DNA of 64,000 bases from an uncultured Alistipes sp. (GTDB taxonomy: Bacteria > Bacteroidota > Bacteroidia > Bacteroidales > Rikenellaceae), in contig CALUIK010000001.1 in NCBI GenBank assembly GCA_944320685.1, forward strand, positions 186,001-250,000. Reading direction: 5' to 3'. A model generated the notes under the pieces. It did not search any database and had not been told where the DNA came from. It saw only the letters and a program-made list of their open reading frames with translations. Shown piece after piece: positions 61,631 to 64,000 of the stretch (the first letter of the stretch is position 1; every line of letters begins with the position of its first letter). A program made the position numbers and the translations under genes.

Positions 61631-61640
61631 ACGGCAGACA
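61217..61640 (+). repeat. 424-bp direct repeat, copy 1
   Basis: By line-by-line comparison this segment is identical to 62333-62756. It encodes the thioredoxin domain and includes the stop codon plus ten bases after it. The offset is 1116 bp, a multiple of three. Confidence 0.9.
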
Positions 61641-61672
61641 GCATCGCAATTAATTGAGTAAAACAAGGCAAA

Positions 61673-62746
61673 ATGAAAAACGTCACAGCAATCATATTTG
61701 CAATGACCGTTATAGCAGGATGTTCTACCGGAACAGGGTACACTATAACGGGAAGCGATCCTGCTTTCATCGATGGGCAATACGCATACCTCACAAAAGA
61801 GGACAACGGCCAAATCATAACGGTTGATTCGACGGCTATCGCTGACAATTGCTTTTCGTTCAAGGGGGAGGCAGAGTATCCCGTATCGGCATGTATCATA
61901 GTGGGGGCTTCTCAGGAACAAGCCAAAACATACATCGATCTATATCTTGAGCGCGGCAATATATGCGTAAAGAAAGTAAAGCCCGAACACCGCGCATTCA
62001 ATGCCGTAGGAACTCCTCTGAACGATATCCGGACCGCCCACAACTGCAAGATGTGGGATTGCCTTATGGATATGCAGGCGAACGGAGAATCGCAGGATAA
62101 GATAATGGGCAAAATCATGGATATCGTCAGGGAAAACATCAAGGAGAACAAGGACAATCTGGTAGGTGTCGATCTGTTGTGCCAAACTGCGCAAGGACTG
62201 GAGCCGCAGGAAATCATCGACCTGATTGCCTCAATACCGATGCAAAATTTTCCGGAGAGTGTACAGGCAAAGATCGAAAGCACGAAGAGGAATGCCGAAA
62301 TGGCCCTGAGAACGGTCTTGGGCAATAACTACATCGACATCGTGCAGAAGGATGCCGACGGCAAGGAGGTCTCGCTCAAGAGCGTCATCGAGACCGAAGG
62401 CAACAAATACGTGCTCATCGACTTCTGGGCATCGTGGTGCGGCCCCTGCATGGGCGAGGTACCATTCCTCGTCGACACATATGCCAAGTACCACGACAAG
62501 GGATTCGAAATCTACGGAGTGTCGTTCGACAGCGACCGCGACGCTTGGCTCAATGCCATAGAGAGCAAGAAGATGACTTGGGTTCATGTAAGCGACGTCA
62601 ACGGCTGGGACAATCAGGCCCGCAACGACTACGCCGTGAACGGCATCCCCGCAAACTACCTCATCGATTGCGCCACGGGCAAGATCGTCGCCACAGCGCT
62701 GCGCGGCGAGGCCCTGCAGGCCAAGATCGCCGAGCTGCTCGACTAA
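61673..62746 (+). CDS. DUF4369/TlpA-like lipoprotein, paralog 3
   Basis: This 357-residue lipoprotein begins MKNVTAIIFAMTVIAGC with a lipobox. Its N-terminal domain (about 20-220) is only loosely similar to that of paralog 2 and is more AT-rich, whereas the thioredoxin domain with CGPC is identical in DNA. So one module has been copied over or newly joined while the other differs. It is the last gene before a strong intrinsic terminator, so the three paralogs probably form one unit. Confidence 0.88.
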   Translation: MKNVTAIIFAMTVIAGCSTGTGYTITGSDPAFIDGQYAYLTKEDNGQIITVDSTAIADNCFSFKGEAEYPVSACIIVGASQEQAKTYIDLYLERGNICVKKVKPEHRAFNAVGTPLNDIRTAHNCKMWDCLMDMQANGESQDKIMGKIMDIVRENIKENKDNLVGVDLLCQTAQGLEPQEIIDLIASIPMQNFPESVQAKIESTKRNAEMALRTVLGNNYIDIVQKDADGKEVSLKSVIETEGNKYVLIDFWASWCGPCMGEVPFLVDTYAKYHDKGFEIYGVSFDSDRDAWLNAIESKKMTWVHVSDVNGWDNQARNDYAVNGIPANYLIDCATGKIVATALRGEALQAKIAELLD

Positions 62747-62756
62747 ACGGCAGACA
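62333..62756 (+). repeat. 424-bp direct repeat, copy 2
   Basis: Identical to 61217-61640. The match begins at the ATCGAC of the conserved YIDIVQKDADG segment and ends ten bases after the stop codon. Just outside both ends the sequences diverge abruptly. Confidence 0.9.
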
Positions 62757-62774
62757 ACCGGCAATATAGACCAT

Positions 62775-62810
62775 CGACAACACGCCGTACGGCGTGTTGT
62801 CGTTTTTTTT
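62775..62810 (+). terminator. Strong intrinsic terminator after paralog 3
   Basis: CGACAACACGCC (62775-62786) and GGCGTGTTGTCG (62791-62802) form a perfect 12-bp stem with a GTAC loop, followed by eight T residues (62803-62810). It ends the thioredoxin unit. Confidence 0.95.
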
Positions 62811-62822
62811 GCGGGAAATGGT

Positions 62823-62830
62823 TATTTTTG
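62823..62830 (+). promoter_or_regulatory. -7 element for ruvC
   Basis: TATTTTTG matches TAnnTTTG and is 22 nt before the ruvC ATG, just after the T-tract of the terminator. The T-rich stretch 62803-62811 may act as an upstream box although the spacing is short. Confidence 0.55.
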
Positions 62831-62852
62831 CACTTGACAATCCCGTACCGCA

Positions 62853-63464
62853 ATGGACAACAGTGAAAAATATCGCATCATGGGTATAGACCCCGGCACC
62901 AACTACATGGGTTACGGTGTGATCGAGGTCGACGAACGCACATTGCGCTCCGTGGTGATGGGCGACATCGACATGCACCGCATGGAGGATCCCTACGACA
63001 AGTTGCGGTACATATTCGAACGTGTCGGTGCGCTCATCGAGCAGTATGCGCCCCGCGAGGTGGCGCTCGAATCGCCATTCTTCGGTTCCAACGTGCAGAG
63101 CATGCTCAAACTGGGACGTGCACAGGGCGTGGCCATGGCCGCAGCGCTGAGCAGGGGCAGGCAGGTGTTCGAATATGCCCCCACGCGCATCAAGCAAGCC
63201 ATTACGGGACGCGGCGCCGCCTCGAAGGAGCAGGTGGCGGCAATCGTGCGCCACACGCTGCGCATAGACTACATGCCGCGACGGCTGGATGCTACGGACG
63301 GCATGGCCGTTGCGCTGTGCCACTTCTTCGCCACCTCCTCGCCCATCGCCCGCGCCATGGGCGAAGAGAGGGTCAAGGGCCTCGGCGGCCGCAAGAAGGC
63401 CGTGAAGGGTTCCTTGTCGTGGGAGGCCTTCATACGCAACAATCCCGACCGCGAAGTAAAATAA
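62853..63464 (+). CDS. ruvC: Crossover junction endodeoxyribonuclease
   Basis: RuvC cleaves Holliday junctions as a dimer with RuvAB. The 203-residue protein has IMGIDPGTNYMGYGVIE with the first catalytic Asp, the Glu in ALESPFFGSNVQSMLKLGRA and the pair of acidic residues in RLDATDGMAVALCH, as in E. coli DAADALA. The C-terminus is about 30 residues longer than in E. coli (173) and basic. No ruvA or ruvB is near. Confidence 0.95.
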   Translation: MDNSEKYRIMGIDPGTNYMGYGVIEVDERTLRSVVMGDIDMHRMEDPYDKLRYIFERVGALIEQYAPREVALESPFFGSNVQSMLKLGRAQGVAMAAALSRGRQVFEYAPTRIKQAITGRGAASKEQVAAIVRHTLRIDYMPRRLDATDGMAVALCHFFATSSPIARAMGEERVKGLGGRKKAVKGSLSWEAFIRNNPDREVK

Positions 63465-63475
63465 GCCGCCAGACA

Positions 63476-63512
63476 ATCGGGACGGAGCTTCATATTCTTG
63501 CCCCGTCCCGAT
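63476..63512 (+). terminator. Hairpin after ruvC
   Basis: ATCGGGACGG (63476-63485) and CCGTCCCGAT (63503-63512) form a perfect 10-bp stem with a 17-nt loop, 11 nt after the ruvC stop. No T-run follows, so it is a modest terminator. The rest of the gap to 63681 holds only the next promoter. Confidence 0.5.
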
Positions 63513-63638
63513 GTCCGCTGCCGCCTCCTCTGCCGACGGTCGGATGCCGACATAGAAAACACCCCTCGGCCGACACGGCAAACATCCGCCGACGGAGAAA
63601 AAAAGCGATGACAAGAAAACTGTTTAACCAAAAATTAG

Positions 63639-63646
63639 TATTTTTG
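63639..63646 (+). promoter_or_regulatory. -7 element for the last gene
   Basis: TATTTTTG matches TAnnTTTG, 35 nt before the ATG at 63682. TGTTTAA near 63621 lies somewhat too close to be an ideal -33 box. Confidence 0.5.
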
Positions 63647-63681
63647 AAAGATTAAAAAACAGAATACAAAAATATCACAAT

Positions 63682-64000
63682 ATGAGCGATACGAAGTACT
63701 CTCTGCGCGAGGTCACCGACAGGCAACTCGAGCGTGAATTCATCGACCTGCCCAAGCGGCTCTACAAAGGCAACCCATATTGGGTATGCCCCCTCGACGA
63801 CGACATCATCGGCGTCTTCGACAAGTCGAAGAACAAACTCTACGCCGACGGCGAGGCAATACGTTGGATAGCCTACGACCGCAACGGCGAGGTGGTGGGA
63901 CGTATAGCCGCCTTCTACGACAACGAGCACGCCTATTCGTACGAGCAGCCCACGGGCGGCTGCGGATTCTTCGAAGCCATAAACGATCAGGAACTGGCCA
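63682..64000 (+). CDS. GNAT-like acyltransferase family protein (partial)
   Basis: This frame begins MSDTKYSLREVTDRQLERE and is still open at the window edge after 106 codons. The segments FIDLPKRLYKGNPYWVCPLD and GEVVGRIAAFYDNEH resemble the N-terminal region of a Bacteroidota family of roughly 370-residue proteins annotated as GNAT-like. The catalytic core lies outside the window, so the function cannot be judged. Its own promoter (63639-63646) and the hairpin after ruvC suggest a new transcription unit. Confidence 0.7.
   Translation, partial: MSDTKYSLREVTDRQLEREFIDLPKRLYKGNPYWVCPLDDDIIGVFDKSKNKLYADGEAIRWIAYDRNGEVVGRIAAFYDNEHAYSYEQPTGGCGFFEAINDQELA

Noticed and set aside
1-64000. CRISPR arrays, insertion sequences, prophage, tRNA and rRNA genes
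   Set aside because: No regularly spaced repeats, transposase or phage proteins, and no tRNA/rRNA signature strings were noticed by reading. A tRNAscan and Rfam run would be needed to exclude small RNAs.

Overview
This window is chromosomal DNA from a member of the Bacteroidota, most likely Alistipes or another Rikenellaceae. The evidence is high-GC coding DNA, many promoters with the Bacteroidota -7 element TAnnTTTG (several with a TTTG box about 19 nt upstream), a Bacteroidota-type V-ATPase operon with a DUF2764 subunit, DUF4369-type thioredoxin lipoproteins, a DUF4301 protein and GH92/GH16 secreted glycosidases. The genus is an inference. No IS element, prophage, CRISPR array, rRNA or tRNA was recognised. 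Nearly all genes belong to known families.

Layout. 1-3.6 kb: the start of an acidic protein (minus), then an OmpR-type response regulator followed by proB and proA (plus). 3.7-6.0 kb: a secreted GH92 alpha-mannosidase (minus). 6.5-11.8 kb (plus): ackA, ptb, buk, aroQ and a polysaccharide flippase; ackA-ptb-buk points to short- or branched-chain acyl phosphate fermentation. 11.8-25.6 kb is an arginine/pyrimidine block. A GNAT acyltransferase, argG, argC, argD, argB, argE, argH and thiL run leftward, carA-carB run leftward upstream of them, and argR is divergent from carA. Palindromes lie inside the promoters of the arg operon and of argR. No argF-type carbamoyltransferase is present. 25.9-39.5 kb (minus): ftsB-like, queE, hpt, tkt, clpX, clpP, tig, mqnC, rnr, an M20 amidohydrolase, a stand-alone homocysteine methyltransferase domain and a glutaminyl cyclotransferase lipoprotein.

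39.6-47.1 kb (minus): the V-ATPase operon E-DUF2764-A-B-D-I-K. The K subunit keeps the residues that bind Na+ in Enterococcus hirae NtpK. 47.4-57.6 kb: a GH16 glycosidase (plus), DUF4301 (minus), then a tricorn-like S41 protease, murB, tilS, holA and a class IV aminotransferase homolog that lacks the catalytic lysine (plus). 57.7-64 kb (plus): coaD, lpxD, three tandem DUF4369/TlpA-like thioredoxins (the last two share a perfect 424-bp direct repeat), ruvC, and the start of a GNAT-like protein cut by the window end.

The most unusual points are the 424-bp identical C-terminal module joined to unrelated N-terminal modules, the lysine-less class IV homolog, the operator-like palindromes inside arg promoters, the GNAT gene at the head of the arg operon, and the predicted Na+-type V-ATPase lacking recognisable C, F and G subunits. 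No wholly new multi-gene system was identified.
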